Assembly: GCA_027943335.1 (NCBI GenBank)
Contig: BSBK01001871.1
Coordinates: 1,718,501-1,782,500 of the forward strand
Direction of reading: 5' to 3'
Origin: Chamaecyparis obtusa
Taxonomy: Eukaryota > Streptophyta > Pinopsida > Cupressales > Cupressaceae
Length of the DNA stretch: 64,000 nucleotides
This document shows, in pieces, positions 1 to 10,850 of this stretch. The notes under the pieces are model-generated. The model was given only the letters and a program-made list of their open reading frames with translations, made no database searches and was not told the DNA's origin. Positions within the stretch are counted from its first letter, which is position 1. Each line of letters begins with the position of its first letter. A program made the position numbers and the translations under genes.

Positions 1-180
1 CCATTGAGAATCAGTACACATGAGGAAGAAATTCTAATCTCTGCTATGATGAAACAGATGCATGCTATGCAAGTTGAACTTAACAATCTTAAGAAAGAAA
101 AGGAACCTAAAGAGTTCTCCATGGAAGCTCTGTGCCCTTTTCCATTTGATAAAGACTTGTACATGTCACCATGCCCCTGA
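1..180 (+). pseudogene. Gag N-terminal fragment
   Basis: Frame 1 from base 1 encodes a piece containing HAMQVELNNLKKEKEPKEFS and then PFPFDKDLY, nearly identical to the gag of element B (minus strand, about 51150-51030). In B this continues into the gag core, whereas here the similarity stops after about codon 55 and a TGA stop follows at 178-180. The frame then runs on into the next feature, so the junction is an in-frame replacement of the gag core and all of pol. The real gag start lies outside the window. Confidence 0.8.
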
Positions 181-2286
181 ACAGAATATGAGCAATGTGA
201 CAATCCTTATAATACCTCTTCCATGGAGAGTGACACATCCAACTTTGGAGACTATGATGACTATGATGATAGACAATGTAATGATACCTATGACACCTCT
301 GTTCCTAAGAGTCCTCCTCGTCGTGTGTTCCTACTTACTACAAATGGGCCATCACATTGGATAGATCATGGTGGTGATCCATATGATTCTAATTTTGAAA
401 GAGAGTTTGATAGCTTTTGTGGACAATATCTAGATGATACATCTACTTCTATTGAGGAATATAAAATGTATCGTGCTAATTTGAAATGTCAATACTATAA
501 GGATCTCTCCTCTAAGAACCCTCAGGCTGAAAATAAAGATTACACTCTCAAGTAAGATCATGTTAATGTTAGACCTTTATCTTGTGATGGTTCCCTTCCA
601 TCCCCTACTTCCTCCAATACCCGTACATTTCCTAAAGCTTCTGAGTCTTTCAAATCTTTCACAGAACCTTCATTTGACACAAGCCCTAATACTTTTCATG
701 TGGTTCCCTATAGTTATCCTCCAGGGCTACCTCTTAAAGAAACTCAAGCTAACCTTCACTTGGCTGCAAATACTTTCAATAATGATAAACCTAAAGAGCC
801 TAAGCCTTCATATGCTATAATCCCTACTTCAGCTAGTCCTCCGCCATCTCTTCCAAAGTCATCCATACAATCCCAACCTACTTCCTTGTCCTTAGAAGTG
901 GCTCCATGTCAAGAGGACTCTAAAAATGATGAAGAAAAGAACATAAAGAAAGATCAAGATCAAGAACCCTCCATGTCATCCACTCCTTTTCCCGATGTCT
1001 CTTATCTGCTTCATGGTTCTTTTGATCCTGTACCCCCTTTTTCATGCATTCCATCATGTCTTAAGTCTTCGCCTAAGCAAGATCAAGCTACTACTTACAC
1101 TGTTGAGCTTATTGACAATCAAAATAACCTTACTACACTTGCGCTTTCCAAAGATGATACTTCCATTAAGGTTGTTAAAAATGGTGTTGTTACTTCCAAT
1201 GTTAAGCCTATTGAAAATCAAAAGAAAAATTATGTGCTTGTGCTATCCAAAGATCCTTGTCAAGATCAAAGTCTTCCATCTTCTTGTTCTACCACTCCAT
1301 GTTCATTTCCACTTTCTACTCTTCCTAAGTCTTTGCAAGCTTTGAACAATCCTATCAAAGAAGGTGCTCATATTCAAGATGTACTTGATTCTATTGAAAA
1401 TTCTAATGCTCACTCTAGAGATGTTGATATCCTTGGTTGTCATATAGATGCTGATGAACTTATTGATTATCCTTTTACGTCTTCCACTTCCATCCTTGGA
1501 CCTCTTCCACCACTACTAAGGGCTGCACATCTTCCTTCCATCTTGGGTCCTTATGTCCCTTCACTTTCCCCTCCTAACTCTCCTAATTCTCCATCCATCT
1601 TTGGTCCTTATGTCCCTCCATCTCCCATCTTTCCTCAAGATCAACATAGATGCATACCCTTGAATCCTTTTCATCCACCCACCCATCTAAATGAGTCATA
1701 TCCTCCTTCTTCTTCCACAAGTCCCAAGTCTTTTGGAAGTAACTTGAATGTTCAATATAAGAAAAAGAAGCAATACAAGAATCCATCAAAAAAGGATCAC
1801 CATGTCTCCTCTAAACGACATGGATGCATAAAGTCAAAAGAGATATCTAAGACGAAAACTACAAGACAAGTATGGGTTCCAAAATCCATCATTAAAGATA
1901 TTCTCTCCAAATTACCAAAAAGAAATGAAAAGCCTACAACTATATGGATTCCAAAGTCTCTCTTGAAAGAGTTTGGTGTTGAGCAAAAAGTGAAATTGAC
2001 ATTCAAGCTTCCAAAGGCTTCCACTTCAACTTCTTCCAAAAATATTCTTCCATTCCATGCGCCTAAACCACAACCTCTACTATCCATTCACCATATTCCT
2101 TCACATATTCCTTCAATCATGATTCATCCATCCCCTCACCACCCTTCAAGGTATGTGTTGATGTTGAGCTTTCCTTCCTTTCCATTTACCCTTTCACAAT
2201 CCTTCCATTCATTATCCTTCTACCTTCTATCATTTTTCCTCATTTGCCTATTCCTCCTATCTTCCAACCTCACTCGCTTTACATAA
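181..2286 (+). CDS. Unrecognised Ser/Pro/Lys-rich open region fused in frame to gag, one internal stop
   Basis: Frame 1 stays open from the gag piece to a TAA at 2284-2286, broken only by stops at 178-180 and 553-555, so about 700 codons survive in AT-rich DNA. ATG at 223 is the first start after the upstream stop. The first part is acidic and Tyr/Asp-rich (223-552). The middle is rich in Ser, Pro and Lys with near-repeats of SI[LF]GPYVP at about 1530-1615. A basic stretch near 1760-1860 precedes two copies of the motif W[VI]PKS[IL][IL]K (about 1873 and 1945). The last 45 codons are hydrophobic and could be a membrane segment or just read-through of pyrimidine-rich DNA. I recognise no domain. 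Position between gag and the retroelement tail suggests an element-encoded or captured protein. Function unknown. Confidence 0.6.
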
Positions 2287-4299
2287 ACCTTATCCTCCAT
2301 TTTCCTCTTCCATCTTCTTTTTCCTATCAACATTCTTTAAGCATATCATTTTGAATCCTTGGCATATCATGGTTTATCCTTTCAAGGAGCATTATCTAAA
2401 AAGCTTGCCTTCTTTCAAAAAGAGGAAAAAAATAATAAAAAATGAAAATGTGCCATGGTGAAAACTTGGAACCAAGCACCTTGGTAGCAAAAGTAAAGAG
2501 AAATAAATTCTACAATGCAATCAAACATCAAACTGAAAACAATCTGTGCTTTTCATGCTTTTATCTCCTTGTATGCTTACTTATTCGCATTGAGATTTTT
2601 GCATATCGTGTCCCTTTGAGCTCTTCGATGATGTCCTTTATAGGATTTAGAGAGTGATGACTAGGGGCATAATCTTTTCTTTGTCTTTTGCTTGTATGTG
2701 AAAATCTAATGTCTTTGGAAATTTTAGATTGAAATGGTGTCCGACTGTAAGAGCCTCTATCTCGAATTGGATGGCCATGCGTACCTCGACCATTGATACC
2801 CGAAAAATTCAAGGAAGTTTGATCTCACTATTGTCTTTTTGAGTGAGTTCTTTCTCCTACTATGAAACGCAATCTTACCTAAGGATGTGAATGATAAAGG
2901 GTCACTACGAGTAATTCACATTGGATTTAGAATAATCTCTTGGCTGTTTGATGTGTTTGTCAATGCAAGGCGTATTTTGGTCATCACGACATTTATGTTT
3001 TGATTCTTGTACAAATTGCTATATCAAAATGGACATGATATTCAAGTCATCCTGGCATTTGTGCCTTGGTGCTTATATCTAATCTGACATTCTGAAAACA
3101 AAATCAATATTCATATATCCATGGTTGTTGACCAGTGGGTGTTGTATTGATTCTTGCGCATACAAATCGATATTCATATGTCTATGGTTTCAAAGCTAGT
3201 GGGCATTGTATTGATTTATTTGTTTACCTAAAAGTTCAATGATGATAACAAATCGATGTATGATCAGTGAGTAGGTCCTAGGTATTAGGTTGCATTTCAT
3301 TCTGGATTTCATTTTGCATGTTTGCATGATCTCACAATGGCTAAATGAACTTCAATGCTTAAACAATTCTCCACTCACATCTTCAAATCTAACAAGAGCT
3401 GAATCTCACACGAAGGTTCCTCCAACGAAACAACAAGTAGAATCCATTTTCAGGATCAAAATCAAAATCTGAGATCATTCATATTATTCACTGCTTGCAT
3501 AATCAACCTTCAATCATCACAGAAATCTAGTATTCAACTTAACTGATTATCTTACATCAAACTATCAAAATTTCAACTTGGTCAACTATGGTCAACTCAT
3601 GGTTTAACCTAGTCAAACTTGGTCTTTTGGGACCTTCCGATGATGCAGAATGTGTTCCTGGATGTGTATAACCACTTTTCCAATCAATTAGCATGCTTCT
3701 AAACTATCAACGCTGACTTTTCTTGTCAGATTTCAATTTCAATCCCGAAGGGGGCATGGTATTGCACATCATTCAAGTCTGTAAATCTAATTTTATTTGG
3801 AAACAGTTATCTTTCATCAGTGATCAAGACAACAACCATGTCTAGTTATTGATTCATCAAAAAACCTCATCGCTCAAGGCAAATCTATCATCACTTGGGG
3901 CATATTAGATTCGTCGATCCATATCAATCTGGTATCCTCCTAATCTTGTAAACTGTATCAATTTTTGCAACCATCAGATCATAGTGTTCTTTCCTTGGTT
4001 CTTCGGCAACTGAAAGATTTGGATGTGATACCTACTAGTTCTGCTAAGACAATCGAGTCTAGAACTGGTCACTCACTTCTTCACAATCATAAGGTTTGGA
4101 ATCAGGCATTTTGACACTTTTTTGCAATCATAGGTTCATTTGTTGTTACAGTGAACATTATCTTTGGTCATTCAAGACCTATTATCTCCATATCAAATCT
4201 TTCAATCAGCTTCTATCTCATATCAATTATCAAACATCAGTTTCATATCTTTATTATACACAGACTATCTTTGAACCACTACGCTTCGCACAGTAATTC
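2287..4299 (+). other. Non-coding 3' region of Tat element 1
   Basis: About 2 kb with no supported gene. It matches the 3' regions of elements B (38609-44180, reverse strand) and C (61613-63880, reverse strand) in the same order: the CTTGGTGAAAACC-type block, the GGTACGCATGGCCATCC-like block near 2760, a stretch with repeated short phrases near 2940-3250, and the TTGGGGCATATT block near 3900. It lacks the antisense gene present in B. Short open frames here (for example 2561-2812 minus) recur as shared DNA, not as conserved protein, so I do not call them genes. Confidence 0.7.
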
Positions 4300-4313
4300 A
4301 AAGAGGGGAAAAA
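4300..4313 (+). promoter_or_regulatory. Polypurine tract of Tat element 1
   Basis: AAAGAGGGGAAAAA lies directly before the LTR start TGTAATACCCC. This is the expected plus-strand primer for reverse transcription. Equivalent tracts sit at 36448-36461 and, on the minus strand, 38609-38622 and 61613-61626. Confidence 0.85.
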
Positions 4314-5613
4314 TGTAATACCCCAAAAATGAGCTATAAGTTCATTAATCTTCTATATCAACAATTTGAACGAAATCGACATCAAAGTCCTAACCTAAGG
4401 CACATCTAAACATCATCGAATCCTAATTGATTATCTTAAATTCTGCATCAGGGAATATTCCTAGCAATATTCCTAATTATCTTAATTATCTTTAATTTAA
4501 TGATTATTTGGCGATAAATCACATTTATCCTAAGTTTGATTAATTGAATATTTTCATATTTAATTAATTAGATTTAATATCTTGTCACTTAATTGTGTAA
4601 TTAAATTTAATTCTATCTATTATTAATTGTATTATTTAATTTTGACAATAAATCCAATATCCTATGAATAATTGATTAAATTTTTATTTAATTAATTAAA
4701 GCAAGTTGTCATTATTTAATAATATAGTTTTTAATAAAAGTTTGATTAAATAATTGATTAACCCATAAATCAATTATTTATTTTCAAAAATCAGTTAAGT
4801 TGAGCATAAATCACTTTATTTATTTAATTAATTCATAATTATTATGCACATTCAAAAGAAACAGTTAAACTCCAAATTAGAAAATCAATGCAAAGTGTTG
4901 ACTTCTTAGAACTCAACATCCTTTTGGAGTTCAAAAAGATGATCTCAACTCTAATTTGAGTTAAAAAGTTGTTTTTGCATGATTTGCATGTTTTTGTGAA
5001 TTAAATTATCTGTTATTTAAAAATAACTCAAAAATCAAGTTGACTTTATTTGAGTGATTTATGGCTTTTATCCATGCACCTCTAAAGCCCTAGATTTCTA
5101 TAAAAACAAGGCGTAGCTCTTCATAATTCATCTCTCAAATTTGCATCCACAGAATCTCATATTTTTGCACAATCGCGTTGGAGAATTGGAATTGGAAGAA
5201 TCAAAGCTTCTTGCGAATCAACATTGTTATGAGATCAATTTTGTTTTTACATTCATTTTAGCTTCATATTGCATATTATTGTTAGATCATTTAGCATATC
5301 ATATCATAGATCAATTTTTACATATCATAGATTTCATATCAAGTTTTTATCATTCTTATTGTATAGAAAATCCAAAAAAATGGATTAATTGCATTCATAT
5401 TTCATATCAGTTTTGCATTCAAATCCTTCGTTTAGGTGTCGTCTAGGTCACTGATCTCGATAGCAATCTGAGAACATCAATCTCACACCTACTAGAAGGC
5501 AGTAAATCACTTGGTTAGATTAGATTTCAATTTTGCATGATTTTGATTATAGCTAACCTCTAATGTTTTACTGAAGTGTTGTGTCTATAGATCAGGTACA
5601 ATTTTCACACACA
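4314..5613 (+). repeat. 3' LTR of Tat element 1 (1300 bp)
   Basis: It begins TGTAATACCCC just after the polypurine tract and ends CACACACA, and is homologous over its length to LTRs at 31860, 36462, 37701-38608 (minus), 54319-55585 (minus) and 60277-61612 (minus). The first two thirds are very AT-rich. A TATA-like TATAAAAA is at 5099-5106. The open frame 5141-5446 recurs in other copies of the LTR with different breaks and is not a gene. Confidence 0.9.
5099..5106 (+). promoter_or_regulatory. TATA-like box in Tat LTR
   Basis: TATAAAAA lies about 785 bases into the LTR. The other copies have TATAAATTA at the equivalent place (for example near 32583). Transcription of the element would be expected to start some 30 bases downstream. 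This is inferred from position and motif only. Confidence 0.45.
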
Positions 5614-6945
5614 TAGAGCTCAGGTCGAGTTTGACCCTCATAAAAGGTCAAATACTACATTCTTTATTTGAAGTCTGATTCAAATTCTATTCACAAATCT
5701 TTGAAGTTTGTCGAAAAGGGTATCCAAATTTTCTCACAAATATAAAATTTTGCACATGTACCTGCAAGAAAATGGGGGTTTTTGTTGTATGGGGGGTTTA
5801 CCTTGGTCAAACCCTAATTTAGGAATTAATCTTGAAATTGAATTGAAATATAGTGTGCATAAATAAAGTAATTGGAACAAATCACCTCGCTTATGTTGAA
5901 GTCCTTGTAGAGGATTCGAATCCTCAAATCCATAAGTAGGAATGCTTCAATGGATATAAGATGAATGTAAGATGTCTCCAATCAATGGCATTTGATCTTC
6001 AACACCAATCTTGACTTGATCTTTGCATATGAGAAGGCTTGAATGAATGTGGAAGGATGGATCATCAAAGGGGGCTCCAAAGAGATTGAATCCTTCAATA
6101 GCTAACAATGGATCTCCTTGATGGATGAATGCTTGAACACTTGAATGCTTGAAGACTTGTAATTTCTTGATTGAATTCACTTGCTTGCACTTGAGAGCTC
6201 GCTCAGGAAATTTTTTGAGATGTGATGTCCTCACAAAACTTGATTGAGTGATGGAGAAAATGAGAGAGGAAGGCCTCCTTTTATAGTGAACTAGGGAACA
6301 ATCCTCTAGAGGGGCCACCTTGAAGAATTAAATCCCAATTAGGTCCTAACCTTTAGAAAATATACCTAGATTAAATGCAATTAAAGGATTTACCATCTCA
6401 AAACCTGAAATGGCCAACCCAGAGGCAGGAAAATAAATATCCTAAAAGCCCGATGCCCGGAAATCCAAGATTCTAGAAATTTGAATGAGGGGGAAAAAAT
6501 TGAGGTTGGACCTGACCTAGTCAAGTTTGACCTTGATCCTGACCTAGTCAGGATCAACCTCGAATTTGACCCTGGGCCTAGATTCAATCAGAGCCAAGTC
6601 AGGAGGTCCTGGGGATGCCCAGAAACCTAGAAATGAAATCAGACAGGGACAGAATGCCAGATATAGACATAAAATCCTATGATGACTATGATGAAATCTA
6701 TGAGGACTTATTTTTTAATCCTACCTAGAAAATAGAGCCATGGAAGAGGGAAATTAAGGAGAATCCTTGAGATCCTAACCCTAATTTCACCTAGAATGAA
6801 GAAATCAAGTGCCAGGAAGAAGTGGAAATCGGGGAGAAAGCCAAATACATGCAAAGACCTGATCAAGGTGCTTAACATGACCCCAGACCACTTACTCAGA
6901 GGGCTAAACCCTCTTATCATGGAAGTGCTTCCATTTTAAGATGAT
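5614..6945. other. Unassigned block, with minus-strand promoter-like segment
   Basis: No similarity to the other elements in the window is visible. On the minus strand a TATAAAAGG box at 6277-6285 is followed by a C/T- and CAAG-rich stretch of about 350 bases resembling the transcribed part of an LTR or a 5' leader. An open frame on that strand (5947-6318) starts upstream of the TATA box and has no recognisable domain, so it is probably not a gene. An 11-bp inverted repeat lies at 6533-6557. This may be the remains of another LTR element into which element 1 inserted. Confidence 0.4.
6277..6285 (-). promoter_or_regulatory. Possible TATA box on minus strand
   Basis: Read on the minus strand the bases are TATAAAAGG, a strong plant TATA match, followed downstream by a leader-like pyrimidine-rich stretch. 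No gene start is supported. Confidence 0.35.
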
Positions 6946-7640
6946 ACAGTCCTTGAGGAAAAGAACGTTAGGATTACAAGCACAAATTTGAAGAGTCATG
7001 CATCCTTGTGGTGGGACCATCTGCAGTTGGAGAGAAAAAGGAAAGGAAAAGACAAGATCAAGGTATGGAATAAGATGGTAAATAAGTTGAAAGGAAAATT
7101 CTTAACATGTGATTATCATATTAACCTAATTAGGCGAATGCAAAGTTTGAGACAGAAAGATAGATCGGTAAAAAATTATACTGAGGAATTCTATAGATTA
7201 GATATCAGATTTGGATATGATAAGGATGAAGTGGAAAGAATTTCTATGTACCTAGATAGGTTGAGAATTTCCATCCAAGAAGAAATCAGTTTGGTTAAGT
7301 TAGAAAATATTGAAGAAGCTTATCAGTTTGCCTTGAAAGCTGATGAGAACTTGAATAAACGACATGAGCAAAGACAAAGAGGAAGAGTTGGTAGATTCCC
7401 TAGAGGAAGAGGTAGATCCTATGGTGAAAACAATAGATCTAATCAAGATAAATCAAATCTAGATAAAGGAAAGACCAAGTGGAAAGGTGAAAGTTTGGCT
7501 AGAGGAAGAGGCAATAACTAGCGAGGTGGTTATAGTAGAGGTGGATTCCAAGGAACTTGTTACAATTGTGGAGAGGAAGGACATAGGTCATTTGAGTGTA
7601 CACATGCAAGTAAGAAGGTTGGTAGTAGTATAAATGCTTT
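6946..7640 (+). pseudogene. gag: Gag with CCHC zinc knuckle, chromovirus I
   Basis: The frame is open from about 6946, reading through LKSHASLWWDHLQLE, the usual gag core motif, to a TAG at 7519-7521. The same frame continues past this stop into CYNCGEEGHRSFEC (7558-7599), a CX2CX4HX4C nucleic-acid-binding knuckle, preceded by an Arg/Gly-rich stretch. Gag packages the element RNA into cytoplasmic particles. The first ATG-side portion is missing: the open frame reported from 6988 begins with TTG inside the core, so no true start is present. Another stop follows at about 7648, before the inserted LTR. Confidence 0.85.
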
Positions 7641-7729
7641 GGTGTAAGAAGACTCACTGAATGAACCTGAAAAATAAAAGAATTTGATGGTCAGGAGAGC
7701 ACTTTGGAGTGAAAGTAATAAGGAAGATC

Positions 7730-8928
7730 TGTTAGAAAGTAAAGTCCACCAAGATAATTGAGAGGGGGGGTGAATCAGTTATCATATAATTATAACTTTT
7801 ATCATCTTCAATAGCATTAAACCATATAAGCAATATAATTACCAACCATAGAAAGATATTCATACACAATAACACAATGACACAAGATATGTTGACTAGG
7901 GAACCTCTTGATCAAAGAGTAAACCCCGGTGGGAATGATGCCCACAAAAGATGCACTAATATGAATATTCCTTGTGAGAGGATGGACTCTGTTAGGAGTC
8001 TTATGAATTACATTCAATACATATGAATCCCTATTAGGAGATTTTGAATCCTTGTTAAAAGATTCTAACCCGATTAAGAGTTATAGAAGACAAAAGGACC
8101 CACTGCCCAAATAGCTTCAAGGTAAGATCACTGAACACACTATCCAAATAATCTTTGCATTACTCAATAGAATAATATTTTACCTCTTCTTTGACTATGC
8201 CAAACTACACTCACTGTTACATCAGATCTCAATTTCAGATCTTTGTACTTCGCATGTCTTCCTTCACACATTAGCTCTTTTCTTCACTTCATGCTTACAG
8301 CATCACAACTTCTGCTACCATTACACACTTTCACATCACAACATCATGCTGCTACTTTTCAATTACACTTCCACAAGGAAATACATTCCTTCCTTTATAC
8401 CACACTCAAATAATTACAAATGAGTCGGCATACAATTACAAAATAAAAGTTTCCACATGCTACACCAAAATTACATAAAACTATCAGCTTCCAAATACAA
8501 TAAATCTTCACTCATGTGACCTCAAAGTTTGCATTGTCATCCACATCACTATCAATGTGTCTTCAACTTTCTTTTAACTGTGCAAAACCAAATTCCATCC
8601 TGATTAAGAGATATCATCCAATTTCCACAAACCGCTACTCAGTAACATTGCCTGAACACTGCTTCCGCCAAAATGATCATAACTTCCATGAATCAATGAA
8701 TTAATATCTACACTCTTAACCATAGACATATGACATATCAAAGAGTATACCTCAACATCACATAGCTCCAACTGAAATAACCCACATGCACTAATCCAAA
8801 CTCTATCTACTTCTCTGCAAGTCTTTGGTAAATCACTGTGTTGACATCAATGACAATCATAGTCATGAATGCAACAACAACAACTGCTACAGAATGGCTG
8901 CCAAATACTTTAGCATTCATTCCTAACA
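7730..8928 (-). mobile_element. Solo LTR of the copia I family (1199 bp) inserted in chromovirus I
   Basis: It is flanked by a perfect 5-bp target duplication AGATC at 7725-7729 and 8929-8933. On the minus strand it starts TGTTAGGAATGAATGC and ends TTTCTAACA, matching the copia I 3' LTR at 29514-30735 along its length. No internal region remains, as after LTR-LTR recombination. Removing it restores the reading frame into the protease (…KED then LVRKILF). It is younger than chromovirus I. Confidence 0.92.
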
Positions 8929-8933
8929 AGATC

Positions 8934-9420
8934 TTGTAAGGAAAATTTTGTTCAAGACTAGATGTAGAGTTTCTAATGAAGTGTGGAAGGTAGTCATTGA
9001 TAGTGGAAGCTCGAAGAATTTGGCATCTAAGGAAATGGTTACAAAGTTGTAGCTAGAAAAGTTGAAACACCCGAGACCCTATCAAATTTCATGGATCAAG
9101 GATGAGAATACACTATTGGTAAGTAAAAAATGTTATGTGAATTTTAAAATTGGAAAGTACTATGATAAGGTGTTATTTGATATCATGACTATGGATTGTT
9201 GTCATATTTTGTTGGGTGGACCTTGGAAATATGATAGACATGCTATATATGATAGAAGATTGCATAAGTATTCTATTTGGGATTATGGGAGAAGAAAAAT
9301 CTTGTTACCTTTGATTGAAGAACATGTTAGTAGTGTTTGTACATCTATGAAAGGTCATTTGATGGAAGGAAGGAAGTTTGTTAAGGATTTAAGAATAATG
9401 ATGTATGTTTTGTTGTGATT
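8934..9420 (+). pseudogene. Aspartic protease, chromovirus I
   Basis: The frame entering from the restored junction encodes WKVVIDSGSSKNLAS, the retropepsin active-site region (D-S-G), followed further on by HILLGGPW, the conserved second half (ILGRPW-like). The enzyme would process the Gag-Pol polyprotein. One stop lies between these motifs at about 9050, so the domain is broken. It sits between gag and reverse transcriptase as expected. Confidence 0.8.
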
Positions 9421-10850
9421 CCTAACAAACTGAGTGAGAAAATAGTGGATAGAATCCTTGAAAAGATTGATAAGATACTCACTGAGTATAAGGAGATCAT
9501 TTTTGATAATGTACCTGATGGTTTGCCTCTGAAGAGACGTATTGATCATTGCATGGATCTGATCCCTGGAGCTAGTTTACCAACTAAGGCACCACATCGG
9601 TTAACACCTACTGAGAATCAGGAATTGAACCGACAAATCCAAGAATTGTTGTAGAAAGGTTTGATCTGAGAACATTTGAGTCCTTGTGTAGTAATAGTTG
9701 TATTGGCACCTAAGAAGAATGGATAATGGTGAATGTGTACTGATTCCAGAGCAATCAACAAGATAACAGTGAAATATAGGTTTCCTATATCGAGAATGGA
9801 TGACATAATGGATAGTTTGATTGGAGCAAAGTATTTTACCAAAATTGGTTTGAAAAGTGGATATTATCATATCAAAATCAGAGAAGGTGATGAGTGGAAG
9901 ACTAATTTTAAGACAAGAGAAGGTTTGTATGAGTTGTTGTTTATGCCTTTTGGTTTAACTAATGCACCGAGTACTTTTATGAGATTGATGAATGAATTTT
10001 TGAAGAAATTCTTGGGTAAATTTGTGATTGTATACCTAGCTGTTATTCTAATATTTAGTAAGACTAGAGAAGAAAATTTTTTGCACATTAAACAAGTATT
10101 GCAGAGGTTGAAAGAAGAAAAGTTGATGATTAATCTTAAAAAAATTTCCTTCATGAAAGAGGAGATTGTGTATTTGGGATTTGTGATTTCAGCTAATGGT
10201 TTGAGAATGGATCTTGAAAAGGTTGAACCTATTTTGTATTGGCCTACACCTGAGAATGCTAGTGAGGTAAGATAATTTCATGGTTTAGCAAGTTTTTACC
10301 AAAAGTTCATTAGAAATTTTAGTTCAATTTGTAATGCTATGACTAAGACTATGAGAGGAGATAAAAGAGAATTCAAGTGGACACATGGAGCTAATAAAAG
10401 TTTTGAGACTTTGAAGTAGAAGGTTGTTGATTTACCTATGTTAGCTTTACTTGATTTCAAAAAGGTATTTCAAGTTGAATGTGATGCAAGTGGTAGTACA
10501 ATAGGAGATGTGTTGAGTCAAGAAGGTATACATGTTTATTTCTTTAGTGAGAAGTTGAATGATGCAAAAAGTAAATATTATGTGTATGATCAAGAGTTCT
10601 ATGCTATTGTTCAAGCTCTAAATAAATGGAGACATTATTTGATACTAATTGAATTTGTGTTGTATACTGATCATAAGGCTTTACAGTATTTGGGTAGTCA
10701 AAATAAGTTGAATCAGAGACATATGAAATGGGTTGAATATTTACAGAGTTGTACATTTGTGATAAAACATAAGAGTGGAGTCACTAACCAAGTTACCAAT
10801 GCATTGAGTAGAAGAAGATCTTTAATGACCAAGATGAGAATTGAAGTTCT
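9421..10850 (+). pseudogene. Reverse transcriptase and RNase H, chromovirus I, catalytic site lost
   Basis: Conserved blocks appear in order: [38 protein letters not shown], then [11 protein letters not shown] at 10030-10062, then YLGFVIS. The catalytic YLDD box reads YLAV, and the upstream D of FTKID is G, so all three catalytic aspartates are changed. RNase H follows (VECDASGSTIG near 10468, TDHKALQYL near 10669). Stops occur at about 9652, 9727, 10273 and 10417. It would have copied element RNA to DNA and degraded the template. It is clearly inactive. Confidence 0.9.

Larger units (their letters stand above)
1..5613 (+). mobile_element. Tat-family Ty3 element 1, 3' part, lacking pol (5' end outside window)
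   Basis: Reading 5' to 3' the segment holds a short piece of gag, a long unrecognised open frame, a 2-kb non-coding tail, a polypurine tract and an LTR. The gag piece matches the gag of element B at 50496-51131 on the minus strand. The tail and LTR match those of elements B and C. No protease, reverse transcriptase, RNase H or integrase lies between gag and the tail, so this is a non-autonomous derivative that would need proteins from a full element. Its 5' LTR and primer site lie left of the window, so total length and target duplication cannot be read. Confidence 0.85.

Noticed and set aside
700..2286. Exon of an ordinary host gene
   Set aside because: It is in the same frame as the gag stub and is followed by the Tat 3' region, polypurine tract and LTR, so it belongs to the element. 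Capture of host coding sequence is still possible.
5141..5446. 101-codon open frame inside the Tat LTR, with a counterpart at 54416-54709 on the minus strand
   Set aside because: It lies wholly within duplicated LTR DNA, differs in frame and stops between copies, and has no domain.
5947..6318. 123-codon minus-strand open frame as a host gene
   Set aside because: It overlaps the TATA-like box at 6277-6285 and a leader-like stretch, and shows no recognisable motif.
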